A stretch of 10,453 nt of DNA from Candidatus Nanopelagicales bacterium (GTDB taxonomy: Bacteria; Actinomycetota; Actinomycetes; S36-B12; GCA-2699445), in contig JAOZTQ010000031.1 in NCBI GenBank assembly GCA_029939085.1, positions 1 to 10,453 on the forward strand, in the 5' to 3' direction. The notes under the pieces are model-generated. The model had not been told where the DNA came from. It worked only from the letters and a program-made list of their open reading frames with translations, and did no database searches. Both the position numbers and the translations under genes were made by a program. Below, in pieces: positions 1 through 6,034 of this stretch (position 1 is its first letter; each line of letters begins with the position of its first letter).

Positions 1-645
1 GCAACCTTCAGGGGATTCGGTCAACTCAGAAGGACCGTTGGCGGAAGCGAGTCCAGCCACAGCGTTCGAGAGCGAGCCTCGATACAACAAATGAAAACTG
101 GGGTCGCAGGAAAAATAGTTGTTCTCGACCCCGCTCCCCTACAACTGGAATACATCGATGAATGCACCGAGATATCTCGCGATCTCGCAGCACGAGTTGA
201 ACGCAGACTAGGACCTCAGGGGGCCAGAACCGCTACTACTGGACCCACAGTTCACACCGAAGATTCCGAGGTGGAACGCGCCCGATTCTGCAATGAACTC
301 GAAGCGGATCTCGTGCTGTCAATCACGCTGTTTAGTCTGATTGACCAGCCGCAAGGTATATCGGCCTACCACTACGGTCGAGATAGCGGGTCGTTATCAG
401 TTCCCGGTCACATGCTGGCGGGAATGATTCTTGACGGGATGAGTCAGTCCTTACCGAATGTCTCAGCGGAACCAGGTGCGAGAACTTGGGATATTTTGCG
501 GCGCACTCGCATGCCCACCGTTCGCCTCGTTTGCGGGAACATCTCTGCCCAACAAGATCGGGAGCAACTCTCAGACCCCGCTGTATTGGACGGTATCGCC
601 GATGCCGTTGCCGAGGCTGTCGTAGATTTTTTCTCCCCTAGCTAA
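1..645 (+). CDS. cwlM: CwlM-like amidase-fold protein, C-terminal part (5' end outside window)
   Basis: The reading frame is open from base 1, so this is the last 214 residues of a longer protein; the Met at base 91 is probably internal. The visible part matches an Amidase_3 (N-acetylmuramoyl-L-alanine amidase) domain: a linker with LRRTVGG, strand GKIVVLDP (visible residues 37-44), DLAARVERRL, EADLVLSI, AYHYGRDSGSLS, and RTWDILRRTRMPTV. The residues expected to bind zinc or catalyse are absent. The usual DPGHGG reads DPAPLQ (His to Pro46), SIHAN reads SITLF (His to Thr109), and the VELG glutamate is Val177. The first zinc-ligand Glu is also unclear (DECTEIS). No catalysis is therefore expected. 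In mycobacteria CwlM sits in this same neighbourhood near parB and is a cytoplasmic PknB-phosphorylated regulator of MurA rather than a hydrolase; a similar regulatory role here is inference. N-terminal peptidoglycan-binding repeats would lie outside the window. Confidence 0.85.
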   Translation, partial: ATFRGFGQLRRTVGGSESSHSVRERASIQQMKTGVAGKIVVLDPAPLQLEYIDECTEISRDLAARVERRLGPQGARTATTGPTVHTEDSEVERARFCNELEADLVLSITLFSLIDQPQGISAYHYGRDSGSLSVPGHMLAGMILDGMSQSLPNVSAEPGARTWDILRRTRMPTVRLVCGNISAQQDREQLSDPAVLDGIADAVAEAVVDFFSPS

Positions 646-784
646 TCCGATCACGTTCCAGTTGAGTCAGGTATGCCGTGTCAGCTTTTTTGTTGAGAAG
701 TGACCAAGCAAAGCCGATTCCGAGGCCTGCCGCGAAAACAAGCACAGCCGACACTGCTCCACGAGTTAGTATTCTGGCGCTCAC
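638..784 (-). CDS. Candidate small single-pass membrane protein (48 aa), unrecognised
   Basis: This is a GTG-started frame of 48 codons plus TAG, lying antisense in the gap between the cwlM-like gene and the aminotransferase. The predicted product has a basic N-terminus (SARILTRG), one hydrophobic segment at about residues 9-30 (AVSAVLVFAAGLGIGFAW), and a charged tail (NKKADTAYLTQLERDR). That layout fits an N-in, C-out membrane anchor. An in-frame TGA directly precedes the GTG, so this is the first possible start. No Shine-Dalgarno is visible, but a TACGAT -10-like hexamer ends 6 bases before the GTG, which would suit a leaderless transcript, common in Actinobacteria. The 3' end overlaps the cwlM-like stop by 8 bases tail to tail. 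I do not recognise a family. The open frame could arise by chance; the hydrophobic segment and -10 are the reasons to keep it. Confidence 0.45.
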   Translation of the reverse strand: MSARILTRGAVSAVLVFAAGLGIGFAWSLLNKKADTAYLTQLERDRIS

Positions 785-843
785 TCAGGCATCGTAGACA
801 ATAGAATTCCGAACATCATTTCGACAGTCCGCAAGGAGTAACC
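646..843. other. Intergenic region before the aminotransferase
   Basis: This 198-base gap holds most of the candidate minus-strand membrane-protein ORF (638-784) and its -10-like TACGAT (791-796, minus). A plus-strand TAGAAT (802-807) could be a -10 for the aminotransferase, but no convincing -35 stands upstream of it. A good ribosome binding site, AAGGAG at 833-838, precedes the GTG at 844 by 5 bases. No intrinsic terminator for the cwlM-like gene is evident. Confidence 0.4.
791..796 (-). promoter_or_regulatory. Possible -10 element (TACGAT) for leaderless small ORF
   Basis: TACGAT on the minus strand matches the actinobacterial TANNNT -10 pattern. It is followed by six bases and then the GTG of the 638-784 ORF, the distance expected for transcription starting at the start codon. 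No clear -35 is visible, so the call rests on the -10 and its spacing alone. Confidence 0.35.
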
Positions 844-2160
844 GTGTCGTCCGCTGATCAGCCGCTCATCCCAGGGTCACGTCTAGATCCCTGGGTGGCG
901 GCATATGCCGATCGGGCGGCAGGGATGACTGCATCTGAAATTCGAGCTCTTTTTGCCGTGGCATCTCGTCCCGAAGTAGTTTCCTTGGCCGGAGGTATGC
1001 CTTATGTCGAGGCACTGCCACTTGACGCTCTGGCCGAGACAACCTCGCGACTCCTGCGCGAGCGGGGTGCTCAGGCGCTGCAATACGGTTCGGGTCAGGG
1101 CGACGGCATTTTGCGTGAACAAATCATCGACGTGATGTCAGATGTAGGAGTATCCGCTCATCCAGATGATGTCATCGTGACCAGCGGGTCCCAGATGGCG
1201 CTCGACCTAGTTGTTCGTATTTTCTGTAATCCAGGCGATGTGGTGCTAGTGGAGGCACCAAGTTACGTCGGTGCACTAGGAATCTTTCGCTCATATGAAT
1301 GTGATGTCGTCCATGTCCCAATGGATGCAGAAGGTCTGGTCCCCGAAGCCTTGGACGAGGCCATTTCCATGGTCCGGGCCTCCGGGCGCACCGTGAAGTT
1401 GATTTACACCATCCCGTCTTTCCACAATCCTGCTGGGATCACACAACCTGCGCAGCGCCGCAAAGAAATCTTGGACATCGCACTTCGAGAGAATCTATTG
1501 ATCCTTGAAGACGATCCTTATGCTCTGCTTGGTTTTGAAGGAACTGTTCCCCGTGCTATCCGGGCAGACGACTCGGAACAAGTCGTTTATCTTGGTTCAT
1601 TTTCGAAAACACTGGCCTCGGGGCTCAGGGTCGGTTGGGCCGTTGCGCCACACGGCGTACGTGAGAAATTGGTACTCGCTGCGGAAGCGGCAGTGTTGTG
1701 CCCCTCCAACTTCACACAGGGCGTCGTTTCAGAGTTCCTCGCTACCCAGCCTTGGCGAGATCAAGTAGATATTTTTCGGGACATCTACCGGGAAAGGCGC
1801 GACGCACTTTTGGAGTCCCTGGACACGCTCATGCCGCCCGGGACTGAGTGGACACGACCCGCAGGTGGCTTCTACTCCTGGCTGACGCTTCCGGAGCAAC
1901 TCGACGCGACGGCTATGTTGCCTAGAGCAGTTTCCGCTTTAGTGGCATACGTACCTGGTACGGGTTTCTTCTCTGATGGTCAGGGACGCCGGAACCTCCG
2001 ATTGTCGTATTGCTATCCGGAGCCTGAACGAATCAGGGAGGGCGTTCGCCGACTAGCCGGTGTCATGGAACAGGAACTCGAAATCGGACAAACCTTCGGT
2101 ACTGCTAGCGGTCTCCACCATCCCACTGGCTCCGAAACTCCTTCGCCCGATCTGAACTGA
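844..2160 (+). CDS. PLP-dependent aminotransferase, class I/II (2-aminoadipate/ARO8-like group)
   Basis: This is a 438-residue fold-type I aminotransferase, likely cytosolic, moving an amino group between an amino acid and a 2-oxo acid with pyridoxal phosphate. Visible signatures in order are SLAGGMP (47-53), YGSGQG (81-86), TSGSQMALDL (113-122), FHNPAG with Asn195, EDDPYALL with Asp223 and Tyr226, SFSKTLASGLRVGW with the Schiff-base Lys255, and NLRLSY with Arg386 for the substrate carboxylate. The EDDPY and FHNPAG forms are typical of the LysN/ARO8/KdaA-like branch, so alpha-aminoadipate, aromatic or branched substrates are possible; the substrate cannot be read from sequence. The GTG start is supported by AAGGAG five bases upstream. 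The ddl-like gene starts 11 bases after the stop, so the two are probably one transcript. The last 25 or so residues are a Ser/Pro/Thr-rich tail. Confidence 0.9.
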   Translation: MSSADQPLIPGSRLDPWVAAYADRAAGMTASEIRALFAVASRPEVVSLAGGMPYVEALPLDALAETTSRLLRERGAQALQYGSGQGDGILREQIIDVMSDVGVSAHPDDVIVTSGSQMALDLVVRIFCNPGDVVLVEAPSYVGALGIFRSYECDVVHVPMDAEGLVPEALDEAISMVRASGRTVKLIYTIPSFHNPAGITQPAQRRKEILDIALRENLLILEDDPYALLGFEGTVPRAIRADDSEQVVYLGSFSKTLASGLRVGWAVAPHGVREKLVLAAEAAVLCPSNFTQGVVSEFLATQPWRDQVDIFRDIYRERRDALLESLDTLMPPGTEWTRPAGGFYSWLTLPEQLDATAMLPRAVSALVAYVPGTGFFSDGQGRRNLRLSYCYPEPERIREGVRRLAGVMEQELEIGQTFGTASGLHHPTGSETPSPDLN

Positions 2161-2171
2161 GAGGACAGTCA

Positions 2172-3131
2172 ATGTCATCTGAGCAAGACACCCCGACGGT
2201 GCTGGTTCTCTGCGGCGGTCTCTCGCCTGAGCGAGATGTATCGATCCGCTCAGGTCGCCGAGTAGCTGAAGCACTAAGAACGCAAGGCATGGCAGTTACC
2301 GTTTCCGATGCCGATGCCGATCTCTTACAACGGCTGGAAGACATGCGACCTGATTGCGTCTTGCCCGCATTGCACGGCGCAGGCGGCGAGGACGGATCCC
2401 TGGCCGATGTTCTCGATGCTGTCGGGATCCCACATGTAGGATCTCCCGCAGACTCGGCAAGAATCGCATTCGACAAGGCCGTTGCCAAAGCTGCCGTTCG
2501 CCATTGGCAACTACCCACGCCTGACTCCGTGGCTCTACCTCACTCAATGTTCCGCGAGTTAGGCGCACCAGAACTCATGCACCAGTTGGTTAGCCGGCTG
2601 CAGCTACCACTCATCGTTAAACCAACTCGGGGCGGCTCTGCTTTGGGAGCAGCTGTGGTCCACGACGTAAACGAACTACCCGCAGCTATGGTCGGTGCAT
2701 TTGCTTACGGCGATGTGGTGTTGGTTGAGAGGTATATCGAGGGTACCGAGCTCGCCGTTTCCATAATCGAAGGAAGTGAAGGACCTGTTGTTCTTCCTCC
2801 GGTAGAGGTAGTACCCGATAGCGGCTTCTACGACTACAACTCCCGCTACACGGCTGGTACCACCGAGTTTTTCGCTCCCGCGAGAGTTACCGCAGAGGTC
2901 GCTCGAGCCGTTGAGGAAATAGCACTCACAGTCCACACCAACATGGTTTTGCGTGATTACTCGCGCATTGATTTCATCGTGGCGGAAGACGGGACTCCGT
3001 ATTTTCTCGAAGTGAATGTTTCTCCCGGCATAACGGAAACCTCGCTGTTGCCTCAAGCGGTGGATGCAGCATCCCGAGATCTCGGCACAGTTTTTGCACA
3101 ACTTGTCCGCCAAGCAATCTCACGTGGTTGA
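2172..3131 (+). CDS. ddl: D-alanine--D-alanine ligase family protein (ATP-grasp)
   Basis: The 319 residues match the Ddl family, which joins two D-alanines with ATP for peptidoglycan precursor synthesis in the cytoplasm. The N-terminal lobe has CGGLSPERDVSIRSG (14-28, Glu20 corresponding to the catalytic Glu) and LHGAGGEDG (68-75). The ATP-grasp core has LIVKPTRGGSALG (Lys150), VERYIEGTELAVSI, and FLEVNVSPGITETSLLP (Glu280, Asn282, Ser291). Departures from the DdlB pattern are DYNSRY (221-226) where DYxAKY is usual, giving Arg for Lys, AFDK (99-102) for CMDK, and NVSPG for NTLPG. These probably mark an actinobacterial subfamily rather than damage. GAGGA six bases before the ATG supports the start, and the gene follows the aminotransferase closely. 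A larger canonical Ddl may exist elsewhere in the genome. The gene converges on parB with an 8-base gap. Confidence 0.85.
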   Translation: MSSEQDTPTVLVLCGGLSPERDVSIRSGRRVAEALRTQGMAVTVSDADADLLQRLEDMRPDCVLPALHGAGGEDGSLADVLDAVGIPHVGSPADSARIAFDKAVAKAAVRHWQLPTPDSVALPHSMFRELGAPELMHQLVSRLQLPLIVKPTRGGSALGAAVVHDVNELPAAMVGAFAYGDVVLVERYIEGTELAVSIIEGSEGPVVLPPVEVVPDSGFYDYNSRYTAGTTEFFAPARVTAEVARAVEEIALTVHTNMVLRDYSRIDFIVAEDGTPYFLEVNVSPGITETSLLPQAVDAASRDLGTVFAQLVRQAISRG

Positions 3132-3139
3132 CAACTCTG

Positions 3140-4069
3140 CTACGACCCTTGGACGTGGTTCGCTTCTTCGATTAGGTCCACTATCCGCGCCAGATCATCA
3201 ACTGCCGCAAACTCAATAACGACTCGTCCCTTTTTCTGGTTACCCTCGATGCGCACCCGGGTCTCAAGTCGATCTGATAATCGCTCTGCCGCCGTCTCAT
3301 ATTCAATAGGGCTCTGGCGTTTCCGGGGGGTTCTCCCTGGGGAATCCTTGACTGAGCCCAGGTGAACTAACTCTTCGGTGGCTCGAACACTTAAACCCTC
3401 TGCCACGATTCGGGCCGCGAGGGTTTCCATTTCCTGTTCACTCTCGGCACCCAAAATGGCTCGCGCATGACCTGCGCTGAGGACTCCAGCCGCGACTCTG
3501 CGTTGAACCGATGCCGGCAGATTTAGCAATCTCAATGTATTCGCAATTTGTGAACGCGAGCGTCCAATCCGATCCGCTAAGACCTCTTGAGTACAACCGA
3601 AATCCGCTAACAACTGCTCGTAGGCGGCAGCTTCTTCTAAAGCGTTGAGATTGGCTCGATGCAAGTTTTCGAGCAAGGCGTCTCGAAGCATGGCGTCATC
3701 TTCAGTACGACGGACAAATGCTGGGATTCGCGTAAGTCCCGCAAGTTTGGCCGCCCTCAAACGTCGCTCTCCCGCGACTAGTTCAAGATCGCTGCCTATA
3801 ACCCTTACTACGATCGGTTGTAAGAGTCCTACTGAAGAGATGGAATGCACTAGCTCGGCCAATGCATCTTCATCAAAAACTTGACGCGGTTGACGTGGAT
3901 TAGGCCGAACACTGTCTATCGGAACTTCTCGGAAGTCGAGATGCTGTTCATTCGATGCCAGGTCGTTCTCTGCCTCATCTCGAACATCAACTACTGGTTC
4001 AGCAGACGTTGTTGGTGAGGTGGGTATTAGTGCTCCGAGCCCACGTCCTAGACCTCGTTTTTGTGTCAT
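3140..4069 (-). CDS. parB: Chromosome-partitioning protein ParB
   Basis: A 309-residue ParB/Spo0J-type CTPase clamp that loads at parS and spreads to build the origin segregation complex with ParA. Visible parts in order: the N-terminal KRGLGRGLGALIP box that stimulates ParA (4-16); an acidic linker; the N-domain beginning VPIDSVRPNPRQPR (49-62); the CTP-binding motif AGERRLRAAK (99-108); ENLHRANLNALEEAAAY (134-150); the helix-turn-helix TQEVLADRIGRSRSQIANTL (160-179) that reads parS; and a C-terminal dimerisation region (about 259-305). Length is normal. The ATG is preceded by AGAGGGG on the minus strand, which overlaps the end of the 4083-4232 ORF. The 8-base gap to ddl shows no terminator. 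Confidence 0.97.
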   Translation of the reverse strand: MTQKRGLGRGLGALIPTSPTTSAEPVVDVRDEAENDLASNEQHLDFREVPIDSVRPNPRQPRQVFDEDALAELVHSISSVGLLQPIVVRVIGSDLELVAGERRLRAAKLAGLTRIPAFVRRTEDDAMLRDALLENLHRANLNALEEAAAYEQLLADFGCTQEVLADRIGRSRSQIANTLRLLNLPASVQRRVAAGVLSAGHARAILGAESEQEMETLAARIVAEGLSVRATEELVHLGSVKDSPGRTPRKRQSPIEYETAAERLSDRLETRVRIEGNQKKGRVVIEFAAVDDLARIVDLIEEANHVQGS

Positions 4070-4082
4070 TAAGCTATCCCCT

Positions 4083-4232
4083 CTAGTTCGAGTTCCTAGT
4101 TCCCAAGGCTGTGGAAACTCTTGAAAGATTTTTTCGCCCCATATGTCCGATTTCTCCGATATCTAGGTAATCTGCGCGGGGTCTGGCGAACATATGGTGA
4201 TATTTGCCGTCATCCCCAACTTGATCTTGCAT
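4083..4232 (-). CDS. Candidate 49-aa ORF between parA and parB, unrecognised
   Basis: An ATG-started frame of 49 codons plus TAG fills nearly the whole 186-base gap between parA and parB on the same strand. AGGAGA stands six bases before the ATG, one of the best ribosome binding sites in the window. Its stop lies 13 bases before the parB ATG and overlaps the parB ribosome binding site, as expected for a coupled operon gene. The predicted product is soluble and mixed-charge: an acidic start (MQDQVGDDGKY), HHMFARPRADYLDIGEIGH, then a basic Ser/Thr/Asn-rich end with NLSRVSTALG. I recognise no domain. Against it, codon use includes AGA, AGG and CGA, and about one in ten random 50-codon frames is open by chance. 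A GTG overlapping the parA stop is in the same frame but lacks a binding site. Confidence 0.45.
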   Translation of the reverse strand: MQDQVGDDGKYHHMFARPRADYLDIGEIGHMGRKNLSRVSTALGTRNSN

Positions 4233-4238
4233 GTGGAA

Positions 4239-4252
4239 TCTCCTGTGGACAA
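4239..4252 (-). promoter_or_regulatory. DnaA box abutting a Shine-Dalgarno (parA-parB gap)
   Basis: On the minus strand TTGTCCACA (4252-4244) is a perfect actinobacterial DnaA box, the same 9-mer found upstream of dnaA. Its last A is the first base of AGGAGA, the ribosome binding site of the 49-residue ORF. A single 9-mer can occur by chance, but its place just after the parA stop in the origin region makes DnaA binding plausible. Confidence 0.45.
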
Positions 4253-4255
4253 CGC

Positions 4256-5329
4256 TCACACCTCGGTGGCTTTCACTGGAGAATCGACTTTGTCCGTAAG
4301 GTCTATCTGATCGCTAGCTCGACGATCCAGTTCGCGTGCAACGGCCAGATAAGCCCGCGCTCCCACGGAAGTTGGGTCGTATTGCAAAACCGTCTGCCCG
4401 TAAGAGGGAGCCTCCGATAAACGGACTGAGCGAGGCACGACAGTCTCTAATAGTTCCGCGGAAAAGTGCTTTCGCACCTCTTCAGCAACCTGCGGTGCAA
4501 TTCTGGTTCGGCCGTCGAACATAGTGAGCAAGATTGCGGTTATCGCGAGATTGGGATTTAAGTGCTGCTGAATCATGTCGACAGTACTCACCAGGTGGCT
4601 GAGGCCCTCCATCGCGTAATACTCACTTTGCAATGGGATGAGGACTTCACCGGCAGCCACAAGTGCATTGACGGTCAAAAGGCCCAGGCTTGGGGGGCAA
4701 TCCAGTAGGACGAAATCCACTGGATCTCCGGCCTCACTTTGTTCCTCAAGGTAGATTTCCAGAGCCTTTCGCAGGCGCGTTTCGCGTGCTACTTGGCTAA
4801 CCAACTCGATATCAGCTCCCGCCAGATCGACAGTTGCAGGTACCGCCCGAAGGCCCGGGAGTCCTGGTACCGTTACCGCCGCGTCGACGATGGCGGCACC
4901 GGAAACCAGTACCTCATAAGTCCCTATTGAATCCGGTTCACGTGAAAGACCCAACGCCGAGGAGGCATTCCCTTGCGGATCCATGTCAACAACCAAGACG
5001 CGGCTTCCTAAAACGGTCAATGCTGCAGCCAGATTCACGACGGTTGTGGTCTTAGCTACGCCACCCTTCTGGTTGGCAACCGCGAGGCAACGAGTCGCCT
5101 GCATTGGATCGATGATGTCAGTTGGGTCCAGACTTAGGGATTCTCGCAGTTTCCCTATATCAGACGGAAACGACTTCACTGCCGAATCATCATTTTTCTT
5201 TGGTTCAGATTCTCCCGTTTCACGTGAAACATCCACGGTCACTCCCGACGACATAGCGGTCCGACGGGGATGCTTCGGAACAACAACACTGCCAAATGGC
5301 ATAGCAATTTCCCATTCAACAGTGCTCAT
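4256..5329 (-). CDS. parA: Chromosome-partitioning ATPase ParA (Soj-type)
   Basis: A 357-residue P-loop ATPase of the ParA/MinD class that forms an ATP-dependent DNA-bound gradient and moves ParB-parS complexes. The deviant Walker A is NQKGGVAKTTT (86-96; signature Lys88 and Lys93), the A' motif is VVDMDPQGNAS (113-123), and Walker B is FVLLDCPPSLG (206-216). Later landmarks are IPLQSEYYAMEGL, LLTMFDGRT and VPRSVRLSEAPSYGQ. The start chosen is the ATG at 5329 because GGGGAGG lies six bases upstream; a TTG at 5344 is in frame but overlaps that binding site. About 80 residues precede the core, a long N-terminus, and ATGs at codons 10 and 26 are alternatives. Two parS-type palindromes lie within the gene; the stronger one encodes VSRET near the N-terminus. 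The order rsmG-parA-parB is classic. Confidence 0.96.
   Translation of the reverse strand: MSTVEWEIAMPFGSVVVPKHPRRTAMSSGVTVDVSRETGESEPKKNDDSAVKSFPSDIGKLRESLSLDPTDIIDPMQATRCLAVANQKGGVAKTTTVVNLAAALTVLGSRVLVVDMDPQGNASSALGLSREPDSIGTYEVLVSGAAIVDAAVTVPGLPGLRAVPATVDLAGADIELVSQVARETRLRKALEIYLEEQSEAGDPVDFVLLDCPPSLGLLTVNALVAAGEVLIPLQSEYYAMEGLSHLVSTVDMIQQHLNPNLAITAILLTMFDGRTRIAPQVAEEVRKHFSAELLETVVPRSVRLSEAPSYGQTVLQYDPTSVGARAYLAVARELDRRASDQIDLTDKVDSPVKATEV
4934..4949. promoter_or_regulatory. Degenerate parS-like site inside parA
   Basis: CGGTTCACGTGAAAGA keeps the ten-base palindromic core TTCACGTGAA but differs from the parS consensus TGTTTCACGTGAAACA at three outer positions. It lies in the parA coding sequence about 270 bases from the stronger site. 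It may bind ParB weakly or may be fortuitous. Confidence 0.45.
5216..5231. promoter_or_regulatory. parS site inside the parA N-terminal coding region
   Basis: CGTTTCACGTGAAACA matches the parS consensus at 15 of 16 positions and contains the perfect 14-base palindrome GTTTCACGTGAAAC. It encodes the VSRET residues of ParA. parS sites in the 5' part of parA are common in Actinobacteria. Confidence 0.92.
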
Positions 5330-5335
5330 GGTCCG

Positions 5336-5342
5336 CCTCCCC
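5336..5342 (-). promoter_or_regulatory. Ribosome binding site fixing the parA start
   Basis: GGGGAGG on the minus strand ends six bases before the ATG at 5329. The upstream in-frame TTG at 5344 runs into this element and has no binding site of its own, so the ATG is preferred. Confidence 0.7.
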
Positions 5343-5423
5343 AAACAACAACAGCCTACGTCCTTAGCTTTGACTGAATGGCTAACGGTGCTCCTGGTGT
5401 CGAAATCAACGCGTGAACCTCGT

Positions 5424-6032
5424 TCAGTTGGACGAGCGGTAGCAAACCACAGTTGTCGGTGTTGCTAGACCCTGTTCTGCAATGGTCAAAAGTTCCGCCG
5501 GTTGCAAACCCAACTTCTGAGCCAGTGGTTCCGCTGCCTTGATCTCATCAGCTGCCTTTGCACCCTTTAGCAGCACCAACTGACCTGTTGCGCGCATGAG
5601 CGGTCGTAACCACCCCAGTAACCGAGGCAACGGTGCGACGGCACGGGCCGTGACCACATCCGCCGTGACATCTGTAAGGTCCTCGGCTCGAGCACGTATG
5701 ACTGACACTCTTTGGTTCAGCCCCAACTCGTCTACTGTTTCCTTCAGGAACTCGCTTCGACGCAACAGTGAATCAACCAGGGTTATGTTGAGGTCCGGTC
5801 GCTGAATAGCCCAAACGAGTCCAGGTAAACCTGCTCCACTACCAACATCGATGACCCTAGAGTCTTGGGGAACCAACGCGTGGTCTCTGGCCACCACAGC
5901 GCAGTTCAGGATATGACGATCGGCAAGCCGGTCTTTCTCGCGAGGTCCAATCAAGCCGAGTTCTATGCCGCGTGTCGCAAGAATCTCTTGATATCGGGTG
6001 AAATCCGATCCATTTTGTTCCACGTGAAACAA
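5424..6032 (-). CDS. rsmG: 16S rRNA (guanine-N7) methyltransferase RsmG (GidB)
   Basis: The 202 residues are a class I SAM-dependent methyltransferase that methylates G527 (E. coli numbering) of 16S rRNA in the cytoplasm. Visible features are the N-terminal FHVEQ, RYQEILATRGIELGLIGPRE, DRHILNCAVV (38-47), the SAM-binding loop RVIDVGSGAGLPGL (59-72), TLVDSLLRRSEFLKETV (84-100), and TARAVAPLPRLL (128-139). Length is normal. The start is taken as TTG because the following residues reproduce the usual MFHVEQ opening; this opening is itself encoded by a parS site. Jag ends two bases upstream, so translation is probably coupled, and no strong Shine-Dalgarno is seen. ParA follows after 94 bases in which I find no convincing promoter or terminator. 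Confidence 0.95.
   Translation of the reverse strand: MFHVEQNGSDFTRYQEILATRGIELGLIGPREKDRLADRHILNCAVVARDHALVPQDSRVIDVGSGAGLPGLVWAIQRPDLNITLVDSLLRRSEFLKETVDELGLNQRVSVIRARAEDLTDVTADVVTARAVAPLPRLLGWLRPLMRATGQLVLLKGAKAADEIKAAEPLAQKLGLQPAELLTIAEQGLATPTTVVCYRSSN
6016..6031. promoter_or_regulatory. parS site at the start of rsmG
   Basis: TGTTCCACGTGAAACA differs from the 16-base parS consensus at one position. It sits at the first codons of rsmG; on the minus strand the near-palindrome TTGTTTCACGTGGAACAA begins with the TTG start codon itself. A parS at the rsmG start is widespread in bacteria. Confidence 0.9.
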
Positions 6033-6034
6033 CG

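Noticed and set aside
4121..4420. Plus-strand 99-codon frame across the parA-parB gap and into parA
   Set aside because: It is antisense to the well-supported parA 3' end, has no family resemblance, and its gap portion competes with a same-strand ORF that has a much better ribosome binding site.
5330..5344. Upstream TTG start for parA
   Set aside because: It overlaps GGGGAGG, which is ideally placed for the ATG at 5329, and has no binding site of its own.
4983..5468. Plus-strand 161-codon frame antisense to parA
   Set aside because: It covers the parA Walker A region on the opposite strand and shows no conserved motif; treated as a shadow of parA.
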